DNA of 64,000 nt from Sthenelais limicola (taxonomy: Eukaryota; Annelida; Polychaeta; Phyllodocida; Sigalionidae): NCBI GenBank assembly GCA_942159475.1, contig OW804097.1, positions 11,657,172-11,721,171 of the forward strand. Reading direction: 5' to 3'. Each line of letters starts with the position of its first letter. Positions within the stretch are counted from its first letter, which is position 1. The notes under the pieces were generated by a model that saw nothing but the letters and a program-made list of their open reading frames with translations, had not been told where the DNA came from and ran no database searches. Below are positions 39,961 to 52,589 of the stretch, piece by piece. The position numbers and the translations under genes were made by a program.

Positions 39961-40002
39961 ACAGGAGCAGGAGCAGGAGCAGGAACAGGGGCAGGAGCAG
40001 GA

Positions 40003-40070
<68 letters not shown>

Positions 40071-40074
40071 AGAC

Positions 40075-40107
<33 letters not shown>

Positions 40108-42793
40108 ACAGGAGCAGGAGCAGGAGCAGGAGGATGGTGAGAAAGTCAACAGAACAAGAGCATCCAGATTAGCAATCTGCCCCAGTAGTGGTGACCATCT
40201 ATACTATAGGTGTTACCTCCGCCCCTATATATAGGGGTCAGATTTTCAGAAAATGTACAATTTGCCTTCGCCAATCCTCTCAAATAACCCACATTTAAGA
40301 CAAAAATGAGCTTTAAAATACAGTTTAACATAGCAAAACTGATATTTTAAATCAATGCGATACCAAATTTACTCAGATATACCCGGTATTCTTCATTTTT
40401 CAGCCTAATTTAGCACAATTTCCTAAATGTGTAGAGCTGCCAATTGTACATTTTCTGAAAATCTGGCCCATAGAGTGGCCGCCGTGGCTCATGTGTGAGG
40501 AGCTGATGTAGAACCCACCATGAGTTATTCCTCCCTGCCTCACCTCACTCACTTGATGTAGAACCCATGAGTTACTCCTCCCTGCCTCACCTCACTCACT
40601 TGAGCCAATAAAGGGCCAACGTGAAGGTCAGTCCGCCCATCAACAGGCACCGGGAGATGGTCATCATCTCTCTACCGCCTCCACTCATCCTCCTCCCGCC
40701 CTCCCTGCCCACCCTGCGCTTGACCAGTCCATTGACCAGTCCATTGCTCAGTCCATCGCTCAGCCTTACCTTAGCCAAACATGGCAGCACCTATTTTCTT
40801 TAATCTGATCTCCGAAAGTTTAACTGTATCACATGGGAATATCGGGACTTGTCCACGAAATTGTATGCAATAAAAACCTTTAAAAAAAACGTCAGTAGTA
40901 GGCTGTTATGATAAAATTTAAAAAAAACAAATTTCATTAAAGATCAACAGGTAAAAAAAATTAGTAGTCCACCATCCCATACTATTGTTTTTAATGTCAA
41001 TTAAAATGACACTTGCCACTGAGTTTTTGTTTTTTTTGAAGATTTTATTTTCACTGGGTTGGCATTATCCCAGTTGGGTTCTTCTAATGCGCCCAGTTTA
41101 CAGGAAATATATAGCCAAAGAACATGAAGTAAGAAAACAACGTATCTGAACATAACTACAGTATCCGTGAGGAAATCAGAGGATGATGAATTTTCATTGG
41201 AAAAGTGTTCAATAGATTTTGCGAATTTTGGCGAAATTTGCTTAACTTTCAACCATGTTCTAGATCAGTGTATAAGTAACGCCTACCCGGGAGCATTAAT
41301 CGGGTATGAATTACAGATATTTGGAGTATTTAAGAGTTTAAAACTCCAAATTTCAAACGTCGCGCCGCAGGGCCAATTGAGAAGCCTCACCTAGGGAATT
41401 GCCAACCTAGTATAAATAAAATCTTTTTAAAAAAAAATTCAGGATGATCAGGATATTATTTCATCTTTCTGTGGACACGAAGCCTCAAACCGCAAAGTGC
41501 CATTATAATTCCATTAAGACCACAAAATGTCATTATATTCCCGTTAAAACGCCGAGTCTTAGGCGAAAACAAACGATTAGCGCAGTAGGCGTCCAATCAC
41601 TGACATACAATTCTTATCTGATCTGAGGGTTTGGACCTGGAGTGTAAAGCGATCCAGACACAATCACGTTTGCAGTGGAGAACCGTATACAAGGAGTATT
41701 AAAGCACAGAGAGTAAAATTTGGGCCGTACATAATGTTATAAAAGTCTTAAAGAGAGAGAAAGAGTTCCGCGAATATCCCCAGACATGTTTACTGCTACA
41801 GGGAGCAGCTTTTATGCCCTTGCTTTACTTTAATAGGCAAAAGACACATTGCGAGGTTATGGGTGAAGCCACCAGAAAATGTACAATTCACCTTCACCAA
41901 TCCTCTCAAATAACCCAAATTTCAGACGGAAATAAAGTTCAAAATACAGTTCAACCTAACCAAACAGATTGCTAGAATCAATGCAATGCCGAATAAATAT
42001 ACTCGAATTCACCTAGTATTGACCAAATTGCAGTCTAATCTAACAGAATTTACTAAATATGCACAGCTGCCAATTGTACATTTTCTAAAAACGTGACCCT
42101 TATATTCCAAGGACCGGAGGACAGAACCCAGCGTCTTAATAACATTCCCTTCGCCTCCTAGCGGCACTGGTAGTAAACAGGCGGATTATTATTGTGTCGG
42201 GCGAGACCTGAATCCATACGGAGCGGTTCTTACGCGCGGTGATTTAACATGGCTCCCGCCCATGAAACGTCGCTAAAAAAAAACTCCAATACTTGCTCCT
42301 CGCCAGCTCGCTTTCTCCCTCTCCGATAGTCAATGGGGAACTGCTCACATGGCTTCCGGCGCATCGGTGTCGGCGGGAGGAGGAGGTGATGAAGAGGACA
42401 CAGCCAGGGAAATGTGATTGGGTCGTTTGTCCGTTAGTTACAGACATTATTATTGGCTTTCACGTACTGAAATAAAAGGGTCTGGCTGTCAGGGGTGTGT
42501 GTGTACGTACAGGCTATGTCAGTCTAGGCCCAAAGCGTTGAGAGAGTATCTTCAAATGAAGGGAAAAAGCCTCTCGCCTCAAACTGTTAAGTGCCATTAT
42601 AATTCCATTAAGACCACAAAGGGCAAGAAGAACAGCAGCAGGAAGAGGAAGAGGAAGAGGAAGAGTAGAATGAGCAGGAACAGGGGCAGGAACAGGATGA
42701 GAATGAGCAGGAGCAGGAACAGGAACAGGAGCAGGAGCAGGAGCAGGAGCAGGAACAGGAGGAGAATGAGCAGGAACAGGAACAGGAGCAGGA

Positions 42794-42825
<32 letters not shown>

Positions 42826-42968
42826 AAGAACAGGAGCAGGAGCAGGAGCAGGAGCAGGAACAGGAGCAGGAGCAGGAGGAAGAACAGGAGCAGGAACAGG
42901 AGCAGGAGCAGGAGCAGGAACAGGAGCAGGAGCAGGAACAGGAGCAGGAGCAGGGAGCAGGAGGAAGA

Positions 42969-43004
<36 letters not shown>

Positions 43005-46000
43005 ACAGGAGCAGGAGCAGGAACAGGAACAGGAGCAGGAGCAGGAGCAGGAGCAGCAGCAGGAGCAACAGGAGCAACAGGAGGAGCAGATCCAGTTACA
43101 GGAGGATGAAGAACAACAGCGGCCTACAAAGAAGCAACAACAACAATCGCCAACAACTACTACAACTACTGTAGTCCCTGCTACAGCCAGCATACATGAC
43201 ACTCAGCAACAGGCTGCAAGTGTGCAACAACAGCAGGTAACAGCAGCAACAAGAGGGTAGTGGCGGGGGTGGGAACAAGAGGGTAGTGGCGGGGCGGCGG
43301 TGGGAGGCCATGGTCCGTCTGGCCATCAAGGCAGTTCTGTCTCATCGCTGTCATCACACCGCCCCCCCCCCCCCCCGCCATCACTGCCGCTCCAAGGGCT
43401 TACTATTGCATGCCAATCCCTGGCTCAGCTATAACAGAGAAATAGCAACTAACTTTCATCAGAAGAGAAGAGAGTTAAAACAGGACGAACGTGTTGTATC
43501 ACTGATGGATAGACCCTTTTTCACAATTTGAATTCAATGTAATTGTGTATAAAAATGTAAATAAAATGATTACATTCATACTTTTATATGTATTATTTGT
43601 AATATTTAAGGGTGAAGTCGTCCGAAAAAGTAAAATTCGACTGTGCCAATCCTCTAAAAAAAACTCAAATTTAAGACAGAAATGAGGTTCAAAATAAAGT
43701 TCAATATTTAAACTTACAAAGTAACATCAAAGTAGCAGATGGTTTTTTTTCAAATTCAGGGGTAGTCGGAAGACTACCCCTGACAATACCTTACATTTGT
43801 TTACATTACTCCCTTTTCATACTTATTTCTATTCTGCTACATTGTATTATAATTTTGTAAATATATGGGATATGAAAATAAAATCTATTGTGTAAGGGTT
43901 TTGTTTAATCAACTCCATACCAAATATACCCAGATATACCTAGTATTTATGATTTTCAGCCTTATTTATCAGAATTTAATCAATAAATAGACAATAAATA
44001 GACATCTTCTGACCGATATACCCATCATGTAATATTTAACCCTATCTAAAGCCGGTCTATTCTCTTACTCTAGAACCTGTTGGTCGTCCTCCCATTGTGG
44101 GCCGGCTTATGATGCCTTTCCACGTTACGGTAAATAATTCATGTGTACGGTCCTGTTCATGGTCCGAGTCCGCCTTCTCCCGGTCCCTGATGTCCTCCTA
44201 AACCTCCTCCACCACTTCCGCATCCTCCTCTCTCCTCTTCCTTTTCACACTCTTCCTCCAGGGTCAGATTTTCAGAAAATGTACAATTGGCTGCTGTACA
44301 CATTTAGTAAATTCTGCTGCAATTTAGTCAATATTAGGTAAATTCGAGTATATTCAGCATTGCATTGATTCTAGCAATCTGTTTGGTTAGGTTGAACTGT
44401 ATTTTGAACTTTATTTTCGTCTGAAATATGAGTTATTTCAGAGGATTGGTTAAAAATAAATTGTATATTTTCTGGTGACTTCCCCCTCCAGTACCTACCC
44501 TACCCATTCTTTCTCCCATACTACAACAACCACCACCACCACCACCTCCTCCTTCAGCACCTCGGCCTCCTCCGTTCAATATCGGTCGCCTTTCAATGAG
44601 TACCATTCGCTAAGCCCAGGGAATTACTTCCATAGCAAATATTATGGCCATAGACCGCCGCCGCGTCCCCCATATCTCCTCTGTAAGAGACGCGCGATGT
44701 GGCGTCCGTCCGGTGGTGTCAATAGTGGTGCCAATAGTGGTGGTGGTGGTGCTATAAGAAGTGGTGGTGTGTGGCATCTACTTCTCCTCACACCAACACC
44801 GACAACATAAACATAATTCCTCCTCCTCCTCCTCCTCATTTCAACATGAACTAGACAAGCGGGGCCAAGGTCATGACGCCGGGAGACGCCGATGACACGC
44901 CGGGGCTGGGAGAGGTGGAGCTGTAATAGTTCCACACATGACTCTTAGTCAATTAGAATCCATCACAAGATATCGCAATTATTGATTCTAAGAGAAATTG
45001 AATGGAAATCGATTGAGGTTACCACAGGACAAGGTCAACTGCAGAGAATATTATCATAATGGTTATTATATACACATGAACCAAATGTTCGTTTTTTTTG
45101 TTTACATCATCTGGGGTTATAACAAAAATTGAACACATTAAAAGCTATTAAATCATTCATTTGATTATACCCCTTCAGGTCGAAACCCTCAGATTAGATA
45201 AGGATGGTATGTCAGCCTACTTCGCTACTCGGTTTCCTGGCCTAGGACTCGACGTTTTAATGGGAATATAATGACATTTTGCGGTCTTAATGGAATTATA
45301 ATGGCACTTTGCGGTTTGAGACAAGAGGCTTTCCCTTCGTTTGAAGGGACTCTGCTCATCTTTGGGCCTAGACTGAACCCAACTGCAAGGTAGCAAATAC
45401 AGAGTCTACTGGAGCAAGACTAAGTCTATGATATAGTAAGAATGCTGATCTATAGTAACATGGTTGTTTGGCCACAGTGAGAGAACACTTGACCACTGGT
45501 CAGTGAATGGACAAACTGTAATGGGCTGACACTGGTCAGTTGAATGGTCAGCAGCGAATGGACTGACCACAGCACAACCCACCGTAACCTGGCTCATTCA
45601 CACAAAGTAACGGGAAATACTGTATTATGACTGGCCAGAAATATGACATAATTCTACACGATCTAGCGAATGGACTAACTAGCATCGATTAAATGAATGT
45701 ATTTGGATATTTAACTCTTTCCTCTATTTCATAAAGTACCAAGCTACCGTACCAATGTTAGGTCTAAGATTATGAAAACTTTTTGTATTTATATCGTTCT
45801 CCAATGTCTTTATAAACAAGCTGTTAGATTTAAGTTTCAATTTGCTGTTAGATTTAAGTTTCATTTTGAGAACAGTAATGTCACATCGTAATATCATTCC
45901 GAAATAAAACATTTTTTTAAACGGTTCCAGGTGTCATATAATGGCCATAGACGTAATATATTAATAGGAAGCAGGTAAAAACAGAAATTACAGGTGTTGT

Positions 46001-49000
46001 GTGATTATTTATGAATGGATCTATAGACGGGATAGATCTATAGATGAGATTAATCGATGGCCAGCGCTTAGTTGAAGCACTTGACTTGTACCAGTGCAAA
46101 CATAGCTATAAGCGGGCAATGGAATGATTAATTGAACGCCAGGGTTTACTCGCACATGTATTCCAGTACACGGGTAAGATTTTCAGAAAATGTACATTTC
46201 ATCTTCGCCAATCTTCTCAAACAAGCCAAATTTCAGACGAAAATAAAGTTCAAAATACAGTTCAACCTAACCAAACAGATTGCTAGAATCAATGCAATGC
46301 CGAATATACTCGAATTTACCTAGTATTGACCAAATTGTAGCCTAATTTAGCAGAATTTATTAAATGTGTACAGCTGCCAATTGTAAATTTTCTGAAAATC
46401 TGACCCACACTCTGTTCGAGACCTACTTAGAGTTAACATCAAAGCGACCCAATGGTAACCCTACGGCAAGCCGCTCCAAGTAGATCACAAATAGTGTGTA
46501 CCAGACCAGCCTACACTCTGTGTAAGTACTGTAGGGAGCGGCACCCCATAGGTTTAACCATTGCCTGCTTTGATGTTTACTGTCAACAGGTCTCAAACAG
46601 AGTGTACTGTGCCATTCTTCCACATCAAATCGTCATCAATGATAAACTAAATTACGATAGATTAATTAGTCAACTAGTCCGGGAAATAATGAAAAAGACA
46701 TTTCCAATACACACTCTAGGTACAAACCCTCAGGTCAGATAAGAATGGTATGTCAGTGATTGGACGCCTACTTAGCTAATCGGTTTTCTGGCCTAGGACT
46801 CGGCAGTTTAATGGGAATATAATGACATTTTGCGGTACTAATGGAATTATAATGGCACTTTGCGGTTTGAGGCGAGAGGCTTTCCCTTCGTTTGAAGGGA
46901 CTCTCTCAACTTTGGGCCTAGACTTATTAATGATTAACTAAATCACGAGACAAATTATATCAAGACTCGACCAAACACTACACCATGGGGCTTGCGGTGT
47001 CTACGGTCTAGGCTCAGAGCCTCTCAGATCAGATAATAATCGTGTCAGTGATTGGACGCCTACTGCGCTAATGGCTTCCCAGGCCCTGAAGTTGGCGTCC
47101 TAATGGGATTCTATGGCTTGCAGAGGCTTTCCCTCAGTTTGGAATCACAGCTCTGATCCTACACTGTGTATCCTCTCAGCTAAGATAAGAATGGTGATTG
47201 GACGCCTACTGCGCTAATGGCTTTCCTGGACCTGAAGTAGGCATCCTGACGGGATCATAATGGCATTTGGTGGTTTGGAGCGGGAGGCTTTCCTCAGTTT
47301 GAAGGGAATCTCTCACAGCTGTGAGCCTAGACTACTATAAGCCTAAGGCATGGACTGGTTTGCTTGGCTGCGTGTTGAAGCATGTAAAGACCAACCACAA
47401 AAACATGAACCGTGACAGGCTATGAATGTTAAATGAGGCAGAATGAAGCGTGAGAGTATGTTTGCATTATGAACACACTCTACATACATACATCAGAATA
47501 TGTATGCATTATGAACACACTCTACATACATACATCACCATTTCTCCACTAACAATCCAAAACTTATCAGAACATTTCATTCTTTATTGCTCTTAAGTCT
47601 TTCCAAATCGCAAACAGGTTATGGGTCAGATTGTCAGAAAATGTACAATTGGCAGCTGTGCACATTTAGTAAATTCTGCTAAATTAGGCTGCAATTTGGT
47701 CAATACTAGGTAAATTCGAGTAGCCTATATTCCACATTACATAGATTCTAGCAATCTGTTTGGTTAGGTTGAACTGTATTTTGATCTTTATTTTCGTCTG
47801 AAATTTGGGTTATTTGAGAAGATTGGCGAAGTTAAATTATACATTTTCTGAAAATCTGACCCGTATAATGCGACATAAGAATACGAATAACACAGCGCAG
47901 TGCAACCATTACATAAGGGATAATCCGGCCAGCCAAACATGGCTCCCCTCCACCTCCAGGGTAAGCACGCTAACTATTGTTGGAATAATCTTTTATATAA
48001 GGTCGCCGTTGTTTGCTTTTCAAAGTAGTAATTCGATTTGTTATCGATTCAGCCTTGCCTTGGTGTAAGGTGTAGCATGAGCACAACCGTATACATTGTA
48101 GTACCATGACTCAGCAATAATAAACTTACATAAGAGGGTTCAATAGTAGAACCGCGAATCAATCAACTAGTGTCTAGCTGGAGTCGAACGCTCAACAAAT
48201 AGGGGAGTTGCATGTCTCACTGCGCATGTCTACTGCAGTGCATGTTGGGACGGATTCTGATGAAAACTGCCATACAAATATTTGGAAATATTTTATCGAA
48301 AATTGCAAGAATGTTTTCACCAATATCATAGCTTGTATAAATCATCTATGAAAACCAAATGCATGATGGGAAAGATGGAGGCTTGTGTAATAGAAACATG
48401 TATAACATATGATTATTGACATTAGAAAATTGATAAATACACCATGCTGAACATGACATGTTTTCTATAGATTTTAGACTGTACCATTAGTCCCATAATT
48501 CCATGCGAATCAAGATTCAAAATGGCGGCTATGCAACTCCCCTATTAATCCCGTGCATTGAACACTCGCCGAACGATGCTATTAACCGTATGAAAAGTAT
48601 CGCCCCCGAATATCGCCCGTCGAATTGTGAGTGGAGGAGAAGAATAATGCTATTAGTGCAAAGAGTTATGTTCCCCCCATGCCTCTCCGCCCACGGATGC
48701 CGGCCTGTAAGTAGAGGGCCCGGGTAGAGGAGAGGGCCCTTTGTGATGGAATCATGATTTGCACGCAAGCCCCAATACGAGCAGCTAATTTCTCACAAAA
48801 CATATCTGACGACAAGGCGGTGGCGTTGCTGCTAACTCCAGCAGGTCGTGATGAGGGGGTTGTGTGTGTGTGTGTGTGTGGGGGGGGGGGGGGAGGGGGA
48901 GGAGGAGGAGGGGGAGTGGGTGATGAGGGGGTTGTGTGGCGGGAGGAGGGGGATGAGGAGGAGGAGGAGGAGGAGGTGTATATTGTATGTACGGTGGGTA

Positions 49001-52000
49001 AACACAGGCCAGCGGATCACTGTTGTGTGCGTGTCTTCTGCCTCTAAGCTAAATGTCATTACAGAGGCAGAGAGGTAGGAGAGGGAGAGTGGGGAGAGAG
49101 AGAGTGAGAGAGAGAGAGTGAGAGAGGGAGAGAGGAAGAGAGAGATAGGAGAGAGAGAGAGGGAGAGAGGAAGAGAGAGATAGGAGAGGGGGAGAGAGAA
49201 AGAGGAACTTTATCTAAGGAGAGAAGAGAGAGATAGGGGAGACAGAGATAGGAGAGTGAGAAAGAGGGAGAGACAGAGAGATGGGAGAGAGACAGAGAGA
49301 GTCGGAGAGAGAGGCAGAGAGACAGACACAGACAGCAAGAGAGAGAACCCAATAAAAGTAAAATTGTGACAGTGAGGATTGAAACAAGCCAGACGTATGG
49401 CAACACACGGCCAAGAGGTAAAAAGGAGACCAAGAGCTGACAGAGTGACACACCTAAGCACAAGCTACAGAACATGGAGAAATCAACTAATGCCGGGAGA
49501 AACAGAGCAAGTTTATGATAAACTATTGCTCTCATATAATCCAACCACTAAGCTTGTACGTTGAGCTTTAAAACTGGAAAAGTCTCCAAAATTATTCTAA
49601 CTAAATTATAATCAATTATGAAGTTCTTTCTAAAAGTCTCCAAAATTATTCTGACCTCTAAAAATTATAATCAAATATAAAAAAAATCTTTTCAGGAGCA
49701 TACCAGTGGAAGACCAGAAAGTTTTGTTTTGGGGTATGGCTCCTAATGCGTACGTAATCATTAGATATGAATAAATAATATATGAATTGAATTGAAGGAG
49801 GGAATATGAATTTAAGTGATAGCTTTTCACTGGAACAGCAACACTCGTCTAGGTCCAAACCCTCAGATCAGATAAGAATGTGTCAGCCTACTTCACTAAT
49901 CGGTTTTCTAATGGGAATATAATGAAATTTTGCGGTCTTAATGGAACTATAATGGCACTTTACAGTTTGAAGCGAGAGACTTTCCCTCCGTTTGAAGGGA
50001 CTCTCTAACCTTTGGGCCTAGACTGGCAACTTGTTTCCACTCACATTAATCTTAGAGTAAAACATAAACATAATCTAAGCATTAATACACGAATAGATCA
50101 TAGAAACAGAACCGAGCCGAACATTAGAAAGCGAGAGAGAAGACAAAAACATTTTGTATCAAGCGATAAGAGTAGCGACTGTTGAGTAAGATAGCCAGGA
50201 GGGCGATATCGCGGGGTCGCTATCTCTCCTCCTGCCTGAGCCTGAGGTTATCGATGATGGAGTACTACATATGTGACATATCTCCCTTTATCTCAGGCAT
50301 TGTAACCAGGCCTGAGTAGTAGGGACATATTGGTCAACTCTTTATCTCGGCTTCTTATCGTGTATAGGACCGAGTCCTCAGCACCTGTTACATTCCATGC
50401 AATAGTAACTACACCATTGACATTGATACTTGGTCTGTTTAATTGTTTTTAGCCAACCATTCATAACGGAATGGAATTTTTTTTTTAAAAACACAACAAA
50501 AACCCTCAAATCAGGTTAGATGGTATGTCAGCCTACTTCACTATCAATCGGTTTCTTGGCCTAGAACTCGGCGTTTTAATCCAAACCCTCAGATCAGATA
50601 AGAATGGTATGTCAGTGATTAGACGCCTACTTCGCTTATCAGTTTACTAGCCTAGGACTAGGCGTTTTAATGGGAATATAATGACATGTTGCGGTCTTAA
50701 TGGAATTATAATGGCACTTTGCAGTTTGAGGCGAGAGGCCTTCTCTTCGTTTGAAGGGACTCTCTCAACTTTGGGCCTAGAGGGAACCATTCATAACGGA
50801 AAGGAATAAAAAAAAACGTTGAGGTTCAAACTCTAGGCCCAAACCCTCAGATAAGATTAGAATGGTATGTCACCCTACCTCACTAATAAATCTGTTTTTT
50901 GTCCAAGAACTAGGCGTTTTAATGGGAATATGATGGCATTTTGCAGTCTTAATGTAATTATAATGGCACTGTTTGAGGCGAGAGGCTTTCCCTTCGTTTG
51001 AAGTTCTTCTCTCAAGTTTGGGCCTAGACTGTTCAACCGGTCCCTAATCCTTTAGATCTTTGGCTTGAGTGTTTGTTTAATGGGCTCTGGAGGAAAACTG
51101 GCCTGTCCGCCTGCTGCCCTTGCGTGTCTCCGCTCTCTTTCATCCTCTCTCTCTCTCCTAAATCTCTCTGAATGTGTTCTTTCTCCAGGGATCACTTTGG
51201 GGCGCGATATTGCGATAATATTATCGCGCTTAAGTGATAAATATCGCACGTGGGCAATCAATACGAATAATACTGAATATGATGTCTATATAAATATAAT
51301 CCATCAGTGATTAAATATATATGAAGGGAAAACATTCGCAAAACGCGATATAATTTCGCATCTTTCCCAAGGTTGAACAAGTTATTGGCTGAACTACCTT
51401 GATTGCTATATATTGTAATTTTCCATCAATGCAAATAAAAAATCGCTCCGATTCCCTGCTTCATGCGGCGATTATTTTTTTTCTCAGACAAACTGCAAAC
51501 CAGGAAGGAAGACCCTCTCTCACTCTCCTATGATCCCTCTCACTGTCTCTCCTCAAATTTACCTCCGCCCCCCGCCCCCTCCTCCCCCCTCCCCCGGCAC
51601 CACCCACACTCCACCCCTGCCTCGCTGATCGCTTGTCAACTGAAATCCATTCAGTGTTAATCCCTTTGCTTCTTGCCTCGCCCGGGCTCCCGAGTTTTTT
51701 ACTTGTTTTTTTTCCATCATCCTCGCCGCTAGCTGCTGCCTGGCTGCTAAGTTATTTTCTCCTCTCGTGACGGCGGCGGAGGCAGCTCCATAGTAAAGAG
51801 TTAGTGGTGCGCGGTTGATAATGATAACAAATGATTGGGAAACAGGCTGGAGACGGGGTGGGGGGGGGGGGGGAGAGTGCAAGGGGGAGAGAGAGAAATA
51901 ATGGGGCAGATTTTCAGAAAATGTACAATTCGCCTTCACCAATCTTCTCAAATAACCCACATTTCAGACGAAAAATAAAGTTCAAAATATAGTTCAACCT

Positions 52001-52557
52001 AACCAAACAGATTGCTAGAATCAACCCAATACCAAATATACCCCAATTTACGTAATATTGTTCACAATTCCCCCTAATTTAGCAGAATTTACTGAATGTG
52101 TACAGCTGCCAATTGTACATTTTGTGACAATCTGAGCCAATGGGCAGAGGTCTGGATGAGCGGCGAGGAAGGCAGTAGTATCGGGGGACAATGATCCAGA
52201 CAGGCGGGGACAGGCGGGGAGAGGAGACGTGAGGGATTAATAGTCTGGCAGGGAGAATTACTACAACAGGAGAAGGATCAAGAGAGAAGATACAAAAACA
52301 GGAGAGATCCAAATTAAGGGGAGGAAGGAAGGAAGGTGGAATTGTATCAGGGCTGAGAGGGAAGGTTACAGACAGGTTAAGTGGGACAGGGAGGGGGAGG
52401 GAGGGAGAGAGATAGACATAGAGTGAGACAGGGGAGAGACAGAAAGAGAGTGAGACAGGAGAGAGAGGGAGGAGAGAGACAAGAGTAAGTGAAACAGGAG
52501 AGAGATATAGATAGGAGCGAGACAAACAGAGAGAGAGAGACAGAGAAAGAGACAGAC

Positions 52558-52589
<32 letters not shown>

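Noticed and set aside
39664..40149. Gly-Ala and Cys-Ser frames of about 150 codons
   Set aside because: Pure simple-repeat translation.
42240..42275. Sixth hammerhead-like motif (ATGG...CCAT then GAAACGTCGC)
   Set aside because: The CTGANGA string is missing upstream.
42418..43260. 280-codon frame rich in Arg/Asn/Ser then Glu/Gln
   Set aside because: It is a translation of the GGAGCA hexamer array; all frames of such an array are open and no splice or start context supports it.
48503..48560. AAAATGGCGGCTATG as a plus-strand gene start
   Set aside because: The ATGGCGG frame stops after a few codons and no continuing exon was found.
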